A DNA stretch of 5,804 nucleotides, from assembly GCA_013153205.1 (NCBI GenBank), contig JAADEW010000020.1, forward strand, positions 1-5,804, in the 5' to 3' direction. This DNA is from Deferribacteres bacterium (GTDB taxonomy: Bacteria; Thermosulfidibacterota; Thermosulfidibacteria; Thermosulfidibacterales; Thermosulfidibacteraceae). Shown here one piece after another: positions 1 through 4,579 of this stretch. Numbering within the stretch: the stretch's first letter is position 1; each line of letters begins with the position of its first letter. The notes below the pieces were generated by a model. That model saw only the letters and a list, made by a program, of their open reading frames with translations, made no database searches and was not told the DNA's origin. The position numbers and the translations under genes were made by a program.

Positions 1-30
1 AAGGAACAATGGGCACCTTTCTTCCACCAC

Positions 31-67
31 CTTTTTCAAACTCAATAGCTTTTAGTTCCAATCGGAC
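31..67. repeat. Degenerate terminal CRISPR repeat
   Basis: Bases 41-67 match the repeat consensus at 25 of 27 positions. Bases 31-40 (CTTTTTCAAA) keep almost nothing of the expected GTTCCGTGAC. One-sided decay of this kind is typical of the oldest, leader-distal repeat, so this unit is used here to infer array orientation. It could instead be an internal degenerate copy if the array continues left of the window. Confidence 0.75.
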
Positions 68-285
68 CCCGGGAGAGGGACCGCCGGCCCTCTCCACCCG
101 GGGGGTTCCGTGACCTCATAAGCTTTTAGTTCCAATCGGACAAGGAGGAGAAGATGAGAAAAGTGTTTTTGACAAAAGTTCCGTGACCTCATAAGCTTTT
201 AGTTCCAATCGGACCCTAACGGCATAGATTACAAAGCTGAGATAGATAGTTCCGTGACCTCATAAGCTTTTAGTTCCAATCGGAC
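31..285. CRISPR. CRISPR array end: 3 intact 37-nt repeats, 1 degenerate repeat, 3 spacers
   Basis: Three identical 37-nt repeats lie at 105-141, 178-214 and 249-285. Each starts GTTCCGTGACC and ends CCAATCGGAC on the plus strand. A fourth, degenerate copy fits 31-67: its last 27 bases match except for an AT/TA swap at 45-46, while its first 10 bases are largely unrelated. Spacers are 68-104 (37 nt), 142-177 (36 nt) and 215-248 (34 nt) and differ from one another. The decay of the outer half of the leftmost repeat suggests that this is the leader-distal end, so the array is probably transcribed leftward from a leader at 286 onward. Read that way the repeat ends in GGAAC, resembling the GAAAC-type ends common in Cas6-processed arrays. 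Bases 1-30 could be an older spacer or flank; the window edge hides which. No cas gene is in the window, so the subtype cannot be assigned. Confidence 0.93.
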
Positions 286-300
286 TGCAGTCCGATTAAC
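273..300. repeat. Perfect palindrome at the repeat/flank junction
   Basis: Bases 278-297 read AATCGGACTGCAGTCCGATT, a perfect 20-bp palindrome centred between 287 and 288. Its left half is the end of the last CRISPR repeat and its right half lies in the flank. Outside it, GTT (273-275) also mirrors AAC (298-300), interrupted only by the two C bases 276-277. The flank therefore holds an inverted 11-nt near-copy of the repeat end, separated from it by TGCA. Confidence 0.85.
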
Positions 301-436
301 GCCCGCAATACGAGCAACTTAAACCCCACATTTTTACCAAGCCCCACCCATATCCCCGATTGTGAAAGTGTTCACAGCCAACATATTCGCAAGTAATTGA
401 TTTACTTATACTTCCAATTTTACCGTGATTTTCCAT
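296..436 (-). CDS. Doubtful small Cys/His-rich protein, 46 residues
   Basis: I do not recognise this ORF. It is included because ATG 434-436 is preceded on the minus strand by a good ribosome binding site, GGAGGTG, at normal distance. The product has a possible metal-binding pattern: C-x4-C followed by E-H-F-H in its first half, and C-S-Y-C-G-R at the C-terminus. The frame is open upstream to a TTG at 488-490 (64 residues), but that start lacks a clear ribosome binding site. The stop codon (296-298) falls inside the palindrome beside the CRISPR array, which is an odd place for a gene to end. It may be a real small zinc-binding protein, a gene remnant, or chance within a CRISPR leader. Confidence 0.25.
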   Translation of the reverse strand: MENHGKIGSISKSITCEYVGCEHFHNRGYGWGLVKMWGLSCSYCGR

Positions 437-569
437 CCGCACCTCCGACACATCTCCCACGGCAACTTCAAAAACAGCACTCCCTCTCAAAAGGGGAACT
501 GCTAACCTATCCCCTTTTCAAGTATCTGCTTAACTTTAGCTTACAACTTTCAGCCCCTCTTTTCAAGCC

Positions 570-591
570 GCCCTCAACAGGGCAAATTTTT
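570..591 (+). terminator. Short hairpin plus T-run, possible intrinsic terminator
   Basis: GCCCT (570-574) and AGGGC (579-583) form a perfect 5-bp stem around the loop CAAC. On the plus strand it is followed by AAATTTTT (584-591). It lies just upstream of the BFD promoter and would shield that gene from rightward transcription coming from the array side. The stem is short for a thermophile, so its efficiency is uncertain. Confidence 0.35.
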
Positions 592-595
592 CCTC

Positions 596-623
596 TTGAC
601 ACCACATCAAATTAGTATATATT
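596..623 (+). promoter_or_regulatory. Sigma-70-type promoter of the BFD-like gene
   Basis: A perfect -35 box TTGACA (596-601) is followed after 16 bp by TATATT (618-623). Transcription would start near 630, leaving a leader of about 35 nt before the start codon at 665. Two near-identical direct copies, CAAATTAGTA (608-617) and CAAATTAAGTA (629-639), flank the -10 box 21 bp apart and could be an operator, although no known regulator is recognised. Confidence 0.65.
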
Positions 624-664
624 GCTTACAAATTAAGTAAACTTAGCATTATTTGGAGGGAAAC

Positions 665-916
665 TTGAAAAAAGGAAGAGAAGACAGGACAGTGTGCTGG
701 TGTGCCGGCATAACAGCCAAGGAAATAATTGATGCCGTAAAGAGAGGCGCCACCACTATAGAGGAGGTGCGGCAAATAACCGGAAAAAAGAGAAGCGGTT
801 TTTGCGAAACGGAAAACCCCAGAGGGACAAGCTGTGAATACGAGTTTGAGCTTATCATAAAAGAAGCCATACTGCAGGAAAAGCTCCGCCAGATGCGCAG
901 ATTCCCCTTCGGCTGA
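665..916 (+). CDS. BFD-like [2Fe-2S]-binding protein
   Basis: This 83-residue protein resembles the bacterioferritin-associated ferredoxin-like (BFD, Fer2_BFD) domain. It has V-C-W-C-A-G-I-T near residues 10-17, then the family's helical stretch (A-K-E-I-I-D-A-V-K-R-G-A-T-T-I-E-E-V), then two further cysteines at about 47 and 57. The four cysteines would hold a [2Fe-2S] cluster. Classical BFD domains have the last two as C-x4-C, whereas here they are C-x9-C with an N-P-R-G insertion, so this is a variant subfamily. The chosen start is TTG 665 because GGAGGG (655-660) sits 4 nt before it; the upstream TTG at 653 overlaps that site and has none of its own. It is transcribed alone from the promoter at 596-623. 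The role is unclear: BFD domains serve in iron release, copper handling and as electron-carrying modules of larger oxidoreductases. No partner enzyme is adjacent. Confidence 0.8.
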   Translation: MKKGREDRTVCWCAGITAKEIIDAVKRGATTIEEVRQITGKKRSGFCETENPRGTSCEYEFELIIKEAILQEKLRQMRRFPFG

Positions 917-927
917 AAGTGCTGAAC

Positions 928-942
928 GAGCCCGTGAGGCTC
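928..942. terminator. Small hairpin between convergent genes
   Basis: GAGCC (928-932) and GGCTC (938-942) form a perfect 5-bp GC-rich stem with the loop CGTGA. It lies in the 29-bp gap between the BFD gene (rightward) and queD (leftward). Neither side has a strong T-run, so a bidirectional terminator is only a weak inference from its position. Confidence 0.25.
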
Positions 943-945
943 AAA

Positions 946-1317
946 TCAGTCCTCAAAATAGACGGCACATGCCCTGTCAGACTCCCAGACCGCCACGGAC
1001 TTCACCTTCACAGATTCGGGAAGGCGCTTTCCAGCCTCACAGAAGATAAACCTCGCTATGTTCTCAGAAGAGGGATTCACCCTATCAAAAGGAGGAATCT
1101 CATTTAAAAGCCTGTGGTCAAGAACATCAAGAACCTCCTTCAACACCGCTTTCAGACGCTTGAAGTCAACGAGAAGCCCCGTTTCATCAAGCTCATCCCC
1201 CACCACCTCAAGCTCAACACGCCAGTTGTGGCCGTGCAGGTTCTCGCAGGCGCCCTGATACTCCCTCAAAAAGTGGGCGGCGCTGAAAGAGTCTATAACC
1301 CTAAGAATCCAGCCCAT
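946..1317 (-). CDS. queD: 6-carboxy-5,6,7,8-tetrahydropterin synthase (QueD)
   Basis: QueD converts 7,8-dihydroneopterin triphosphate to 6-carboxytetrahydropterin, the second step from GTP toward preQ0 and queuosine in tRNA. Numbering from the start used here, the zinc histidines are H15 (F-S-A-A-H) and H28/H30 (L-H-G-H-N-W). The catalytic cysteine is C24 (C-E-N-L-H-G-H). The L-D-H motif, N-P-S-S-E-N-I-A and W-E-S near the C-terminus complete the pterin site. The length of 123 residues is normal. ATG 1317 is chosen because AGGAGG lies just upstream; an in-frame GTG at 1332 would add five residues. Either start overlaps the end of the upstream DUF2007 gene, so the two are probably co-transcribed and translationally coupled. 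The related eukaryotic-type 6-pyruvoyltetrahydropterin synthase shares this fold; the C-E-N-L-H-G-H form and bacterial context favour QueD. Other queuosine genes are not in the window. Confidence 0.9.
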   Translation of the reverse strand: MGWILRVIDSFSAAHFLREYQGACENLHGHNWRVELEVVGDELDETGLLVDFKRLKAVLKEVLDVLDHRLLNEIPPFDRVNPSSENIARFIFCEAGKRLPESVKVKSVAVWESDRACAVYFED

Positions 1318-1537
1318 CAGCCTCCTCTCCACTTTCGTTTATCAGCCTTTCAGCATACACCCGATAGTCTTCCGGAACCATAACCTCAACCTCCCCCAGA
1401 CCATCAAGGCTCAAGCCAAAAAGAACCGCCGCCGTCTCATGCCTCAGCTTAACCGGAATGCCGTTCGCCTCAAGAAGCCCTTTAACTATATTTGCCTCCA
1501 CCATACCCTGAACCCTTTTTACCCTGACCCATCTCAC
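1301..1537 (-). CDS. DUF2007-type small protein
   Basis: This 78-residue protein fits the DUF2007 family (putative prokaryotic signal-transducing protein) along nearly its whole length. It has an N-terminal strand (W-V-R-V-K-R), the helix E-A-N-I-V-K-G-L-L-E-A-N-G-I-P-V, a central G-L-G-E-V-E-V-M-V-P strand and the C-terminal helix D-Y-R-V-Y-A-E-R-L-I-N. The fold is ferredoxin-like and resembles PII-type small regulators, but no biochemical function is established. GTG 1535-1537 is used as the start because it includes the full first strand; its ribosome binding site is weak. The last 17 bases overlap queD, so they form one leftward unit. The promoter must lie in 1538-1657, the region shared with nrdD. 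Confidence 0.78.
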   Translation of the reverse strand: MRWVRVKRVQGMVEANIVKGLLEANGIPVKLRHETAAVLFGLSLDGLGEVEVMVPEDYRVYAERLINESGEEADGLDS

Positions 1538-1543
1538 TCTAAG

Positions 1544-1591
1544 ACCCTACATGTAGCGATGTTACAATTTTTAAAACACTATATTTAGTGG
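1544..1591. promoter_or_regulatory. Paired NrdR boxes upstream of nrdD
   Basis: NrdR is a zinc-ribbon/ATP-cone repressor of ribonucleotide reductase genes, and its sites are paired 16-bp palindromes close to acaCwAtATaTwGtgt. Box 2 (1576-1591, ACACTATATTTAGTGG) matches 14 of 16 positions. Box 1 (1544-1559, centred on the palindrome CTACATGTAG at 1547-1556) matches all of the strongly conserved core C, A, A, T, T and G positions but has weaker flanks. The gap between them is 16 bp and the centres are 32 bp apart, about three helical turns, which is the known arrangement. Their place directly upstream of a class III reductase operon supports the call. The nrdR gene itself is not in the window. 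Confidence 0.72.
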
Positions 1592-1598
1592 GTTTGTG

Positions 1599-1627
1599 TT
1601 GACTATGGGCTTTCATAGTGCTAACCT
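1599..1627 (+). promoter_or_regulatory. Possible nrdD promoter
   Basis: TTGACT (1599-1604) is one base from the -35 consensus. At 17 bp distance lies TAACCT (1622-1627), which keeps only the T, A and final T of a -10 box. The start site would be near 1634. An alternative -10, TATATT (1580-1585) inside NrdR box 2, would be directly covered by the repressor but has no good -35. Neither is compelling alone. Confidence 0.3.
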
Positions 1628-1636
1628 CCATAGCAC
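1602..1636 (+). repeat. Overlapping inverted repeats in the nrdD leader
   Basis: ACTATG (1602-1607) pairs perfectly with CATAGT (1614-1619). GTGCTA (1618-1623) pairs perfectly with TAGCAC (1631-1636). CTATGG (1603-1608) can also pair with CCATAG (1628-1633). These pairings share bases and so exclude one another. They end 11 nt before the nrdD ribosome binding site at 1648-1652. Confidence 0.5.
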
Positions 1637-1657
1637 AAAAATCGCCCGGAGGAAAGA

Positions 1658-3754
1658 ATGGAACCCTTGGTAAGGAAAAGAGACGGCAAAATCGTTCCCT
1701 TTGACAGGAAAAGAATAGCCAACGCCATCTTCAAAGCAGTAAAAGCAGTGGGCGGAACGGACAGAAAAAGGGCAGAAGAGCTCGCAGACCAGGTAGCTCT
1801 CATACTCTACAGAAAGTTCTTCAAAAAGGGGAACATACCCCACGTTGAAGAGATACAGGACATCGTGGAGAAAGTCCTCATTGAAAACGGACATGCCAGA
1901 GTAGCCAAAGCCTACATCCTCTACAGGGAAAAGAGAAAGCAGGCACGGGAAATATCAAAAGCCATCGTCAACGGCATAAATCTTATAGAAGAATACCTTG
2001 AAAAATCGGACTGGCGGGTGAACGAAAACTCCAACATGAACTACTCCCTGCAGGGACTCAACTTTCACATCTCCTCCTCCGTCATTGCAAGATACTGGCT
2101 CACCAAGCTTTACCCGCAGGAAGTCAGGGAAGCCCACGAGGAAGGAGACTTTCACATACACGACCTGGGGATACTGGGCGCCTACTGCGTGGGATGGGAC
2201 CTATACGACCTTCTGCTGAAGGGTTTCGGCGGAGTGCCCGGAAAGATAGAGAGCAAGCCAGCAAAACACTTCAGAACCGCACTGGGACAGATAGTCAACT
2301 TCTTCTACACCCTGCAGGGAGAGGCGGCAGGAGCGCAGGCTTTCTCAAACTTTGACACCCTCCTCGCCCCTTTCGTTAGATACGACAACCTCACCTTCAG
2401 GGAAGTGAAGCAGGCTCTGCAGGAGTTTCTGTTCAACCTCAACGTGCCCACAAGGGTGGGATTCCAGACGCCCTTCACCAACATAACCATGGACCTGTTC
2501 GTGCCGGAAAACCTCAAAGAAGCCCCCGTGGTTATAGGCGGAAAGCTCATGGACGCCACTTATGGGGAGTTTCAGGAAGAGATGAACATGATAAACTGGG
2601 CTTTCTGCGAGCTCATGATGGAAGGAGACGCCAAAGGCAGAATCTTCACCTTCCCCATACCCACATACAACATAACGAAAAACTTTGAGTGGGATAACCC
2701 CAACCTTGAACCCATCTGGGAGATGACCAGAAAATACGGCATTCCCTACTTCGCCAATTACGTCAACTCTGACATGAAACCGGAAGACGCAAGGAGTATG
2801 TGCTGTCGCCTGAGGCTGGACAATAGAGAGCTGAGAAAAAGGCAGGGCGGTCTTTTCGGTTCCGCTCCTCTGACCGGCTCCATCGGCGTTGTCACCATAA
2901 ACATGCCCCGAATCGCATACCTTGCCACCTGCGACGAGGACTTCTTTGAAAGGCTTTCCCACCTCATGGAGCTCGCCAAAATTTCCCTTGAGATAAAAAG
3001 AAAGGTAATAGAAGACTTCACCGAAAAAGGACTGTATCCCTACTCGCGGGTCTATCTCTCCAGAATAAAAGAGTGCACCGGCGGCTACTGGACCAACCAC
3101 TTCTCAACCATCGGGCTTCTGGGAATGAACGAAGCCTGCCTCAACTACCTCGGAGTGCCCATCACAGACCCGGAAGGCAGGGAGTTCGCCATAAAGGTGC
3201 TCAACTTCATGAGGGAAAAGATAGCCGACTTTCAGGAAGAGACCGGCAACTACTACAACCTTGAAGCCACACCGGCAGAAGGGGCTTCATACAGACTCGC
3301 CAAAAAGGACAGGGAAAAGTTTGCCAGCATAAAAACAGCCGGCACCGAAAACGCCCCTTACTACACAAACTCGGTCCATCCGCCCGTAAACTGGACGGAC
3401 GACCTGTTTGAGCTTCTATCCCACCAGAACGAGCTTCAGGTGCTGTTCACCGGCGGAACGGTGGTCCACCTCTTCATAGGAGAGGAGATACACAGCAAAG
3501 AGATGGTGAAAAAGCTCGTCAAAACTGTAGTGTCCAACTTCCAGCTTCCCTACTTCAGCATAACCCCCACATTCTCCGTCTGCCCGGTCCACGGATACAT
3601 ACCGGGTGAATACCAGTTCTGCCCATACGAACACACGGAAGAAGACCTCCAGAAGTTCGGTATCTGCACAGAAATGGAAGAAAAAGAGCTGGAAAAATTT
3701 CAGGAAAAAGCCATTAAAATAATGGAGGAGGAAAGAGATGGTAAAGCAGACTGA
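1658..3754 (+). CDS. nrdD: Class III (anaerobic) ribonucleoside-triphosphate reductase, large chain lacking the glycyl-radical segment
   Basis: This enzyme reduces ribonucleoside triphosphates to deoxyribonucleotides without oxygen, in the cytoplasm. Residues 1 to about 95 are an N-terminal ATP cone (V-R-K-R-D-G-K-I-V-P-F-D at 5-16), the allosteric activity site. From about 105 onward is the NRDD catalytic barrel. It includes H-I-H-D at 166-169, Y-C-V-G-W-D at 176-181 (C177 is the likely counterpart of T4 C79), the active-site S-M-C-C-R-L at 380-385 (C383 the likely thiyl-radical cysteine), and A-G-T-E-N-A-P-Y-Y at 561-569. At 642-657 the zinc motif begins (C-P-V-H-G-Y-I-P-G-E, then C-P-Y), but the second pair is incomplete. 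The chain then continues into a charged, probably helical tail of about 40 residues and stops. The glycyl-radical motif expected just after the zinc site is absent and lies in the next gene. ATG 1658 follows GGAGG (1648-1652) at 5 nt. The NrdR boxes upstream imply repression when dATP/ATP is high. Confidence 0.96.
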   Translation: MEPLVRKRDGKIVPFDRKRIANAIFKAVKAVGGTDRKRAEELADQVALILYRKFFKKGNIPHVEEIQDIVEKVLIENGHARVAKAYILYREKRKQAREISKAIVNGINLIEEYLEKSDWRVNENSNMNYSLQGLNFHISSSVIARYWLTKLYPQEVREAHEEGDFHIHDLGILGAYCVGWDLYDLLLKGFGGVPGKIESKPAKHFRTALGQIVNFFYTLQGEAAGAQAFSNFDTLLAPFVRYDNLTFREVKQALQEFLFNLNVPTRVGFQTPFTNITMDLFVPENLKEAPVVIGGKLMDATYGEFQEEMNMINWAFCELMMEGDAKGRIFTFPIPTYNITKNFEWDNPNLEPIWEMTRKYGIPYFANYVNSDMKPEDARSMCCRLRLDNRELRKRQGGLFGSAPLTGSIGVVTINMPRIAYLATCDEDFFERLSHLMELAKISLEIKRKVIEDFTEKGLYPYSRVYLSRIKECTGGYWTNHFSTIGLLGMNEACLNYLGVPITDPEGREFAIKVLNFMREKIADFQEETGNYYNLEATPAEGASYRLAKKDREKFASIKTAGTENAPYYTNSVHPPVNWTDDLFELLSHQNELQVLFTGGTVVHLFIGEEIHSKEMVKKLVKTVVSNFQLPYFSITPTFSVCPVHGYIPGEYQFCPYEHTEEDLQKFGICTEMEEKELEKFQEKAIKIMEEERDGKAD

Positions 3755-3896
3755 AAGGGCAAAGAAAAAGGTTGTAGCCGTTCCCTGTGAAATCTACTCC
3801 AGGGTGGTGGGTTACTACCGTCCTGTCCAGAACTGGAACATAGGGAAAAAGCAGGAGTTTAAAGAACGCAAATACATCAAAGTGGGCGAGCTTTGA
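3738..3896 (+). CDS. Stand-alone glycyl-radical chain of the split class III ribonucleotide reductase
   Basis: This 52-residue protein is too short for most gene callers. Residues 17-46 (C-E-I-Y-S-R-V-V-G-Y-Y-R-P-V, then N-W-N-I-G-K-K-Q-E-F-K-E-R) match the C-terminal end that a normal NrdD carries after its zinc site. G25 in R-V-V-G-Y is the expected radical glycine, where NrdG would remove a hydrogen atom. The first 16 residues are lysine-rich. ATG 3738 is preceded by GGAGGAG (3724-3730) at 7 nt, a strong site of its own. The gene overlaps the end of nrdD by 17 nt in another frame and shares TTGA (3893-3896) with nrdG, so the three are likely translationally coupled. C17 may complete the zinc site of the large chain. 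Because both chains carry extra residues at the break, this looks like a genuine split rather than a simple sequencing frameshift, though a frameshift cannot be fully excluded. A precedent for a free glycyl-radical domain is YfiD/GrcA of pyruvate formate-lyase. Confidence 0.88.
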   Translation: MVKQTERAKKKVVAVPCEIYSRVVGYYRPVQNWNIGKKQEFKERKYIKVGEL

Positions 3897-4579
3897 TAAA
3901 AGCCTTCAAAGGCACGAGCCTCGTTGACTTTCCGGACGAGATAGCATGCGTTCTGTTCACCGGAGGCTGTAACCTCCGGTGCCCCCACTGCTACAACAAA
4001 TCTCTGGTGGAGCCCGAAATACACAGCCAGATGGAAGACATACCCGTGGAAGCAGTGGTGAGCGAGATTGAAAGAAGAAAAGGGTTCATAACCGGTTGCG
4101 TAATAACAGGCGGGGAGCCCACCATACACGGGAAAGAGCTTATCAACACCCTCCGCAAGATAAGGGCTACAGAAATAAAAATTAAGCTTGACACCAACGG
4201 AATGCTTCCGGATGTGGTGAAGCAGTGCATCAGCGAAAACCTCGTTGACTACATCGCCCTTGATGTAAAGGCTTCTCCCGAGGTATATCCCCAATTCGGG
4301 GGAAGCTGGGAAAATCTGGAGGAAACCCTCAACGCAATCAGAGACAGCGGCATCAATTACGAAATACGCATAACCGCAGTGCCGGTTTTCATAACCCCAA
4401 CAACCCTTGAGCTCATCGGCGAAAGGATAAAACCCGTGAAGACCGTGGCTATACAAAAATTCGTGGGGAGAAACACGCTGGAGCCTTCCTTTGAGGAGAT
4501 TGCCCCCTACCCTCCAGACGAAATGAAAAAGCTTGCGGAAATCATGGAAAAATACGCAGAGAAGGTGCTCATAAGATAA
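3893..4579 (+). CDS. nrdG: Anaerobic ribonucleotide reductase activase, radical SAM protein NrdG
   Basis: NrdG uses a [4Fe-4S] cluster and S-adenosylmethionine to form a 5'-deoxyadenosyl radical, which abstracts a hydrogen from the reductase glycine. The 228 residues carry the radical SAM cluster motif C-x3-C-x2-C at C26, C30 and C33 (G-G-C-N-L-R-C-P-H-C-Y-N) and the SAM-binding G-G-E-P at 73-76. Later come L-D-T-N-G near 118-122 and D-V-K near 144-146. The N-terminal start (I-K-A-F-K-G-T-S-L-V-D-F-P) is typical of the longer NrdG2-like activases; the short E. coli type is about 150 residues. The start TTG 3893 overlaps the stop of the small glycyl-radical gene in TTGATAA and has only a weak ribosome binding site, so translation probably depends on coupling. 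Here the substrate glycine would be on the 52-residue chain. Its 3' end overlaps the convergent permease gene by 11 bp. Confidence 0.93.
   Translation: MIKAFKGTSLVDFPDEIACVLFTGGCNLRCPHCYNKSLVEPEIHSQMEDIPVEAVVSEIERRKGFITGCVITGGEPTIHGKELINTLRKIRATEIKIKLDTNGMLPDVVKQCISENLVDYIALDVKASPEVYPQFGGSWENLEETLNAIRDSGINYEIRITAVPVFITPTTLELIGERIKPVKTVAIQKFVGRNTLEPSFEEIAPYPPDEMKKLAEIMEKYAEKVLIR

Larger units (their letters stand above)
286..652 (-). other. AT-rich gene-poor stretch, candidate CRISPR leader
   Basis: This 367-bp stretch between the last repeat and the BFD gene has no convincing long reading frame and is visibly richer in A+T than the genes to its right. If the array is transcribed leftward, as the decayed left repeat suggests, the leader should be here next to the intact repeat at 249-285. 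I could not pick out a convincing leftward promoter. Its right end holds the promoter of the rightward BFD gene, so a leader would occupy mainly the left part. A weak small ORF and a short hairpin also lie here and are listed separately. Confidence 0.4.

Noticed and set aside
154..186. Short ORF starting at the ATG in spacer 2
   Set aside because: It ends after ten codons inside the next repeat, so it is a captured start site and not a gene of this locus.
286..300. tracrRNA-type anti-repeat next to the array
   Set aside because: Only about 11 nt mirror the repeat, too short for a tracrRNA anti-repeat, and there is no Cas9 or Cas12 gene in the window.
397..615. Rightward 72-codon frame between the array and the BFD gene
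   Set aside because: No ribosome binding site, no recognisable domain, and it runs through the hairpin/T-run and the -35 box of the BFD promoter.
2345..3100. Leftward 251-codon open frame inside nrdD
   Set aside because: It is the antisense shadow of a strongly conserved nrdD coding stretch, and the protein has no recognisable domain.
3815..4456. Leftward 213-codon open frame opposite nrdG
   Set aside because: It is fully antisense to the radical SAM motifs of nrdG, and its sequence does not resemble a known family.
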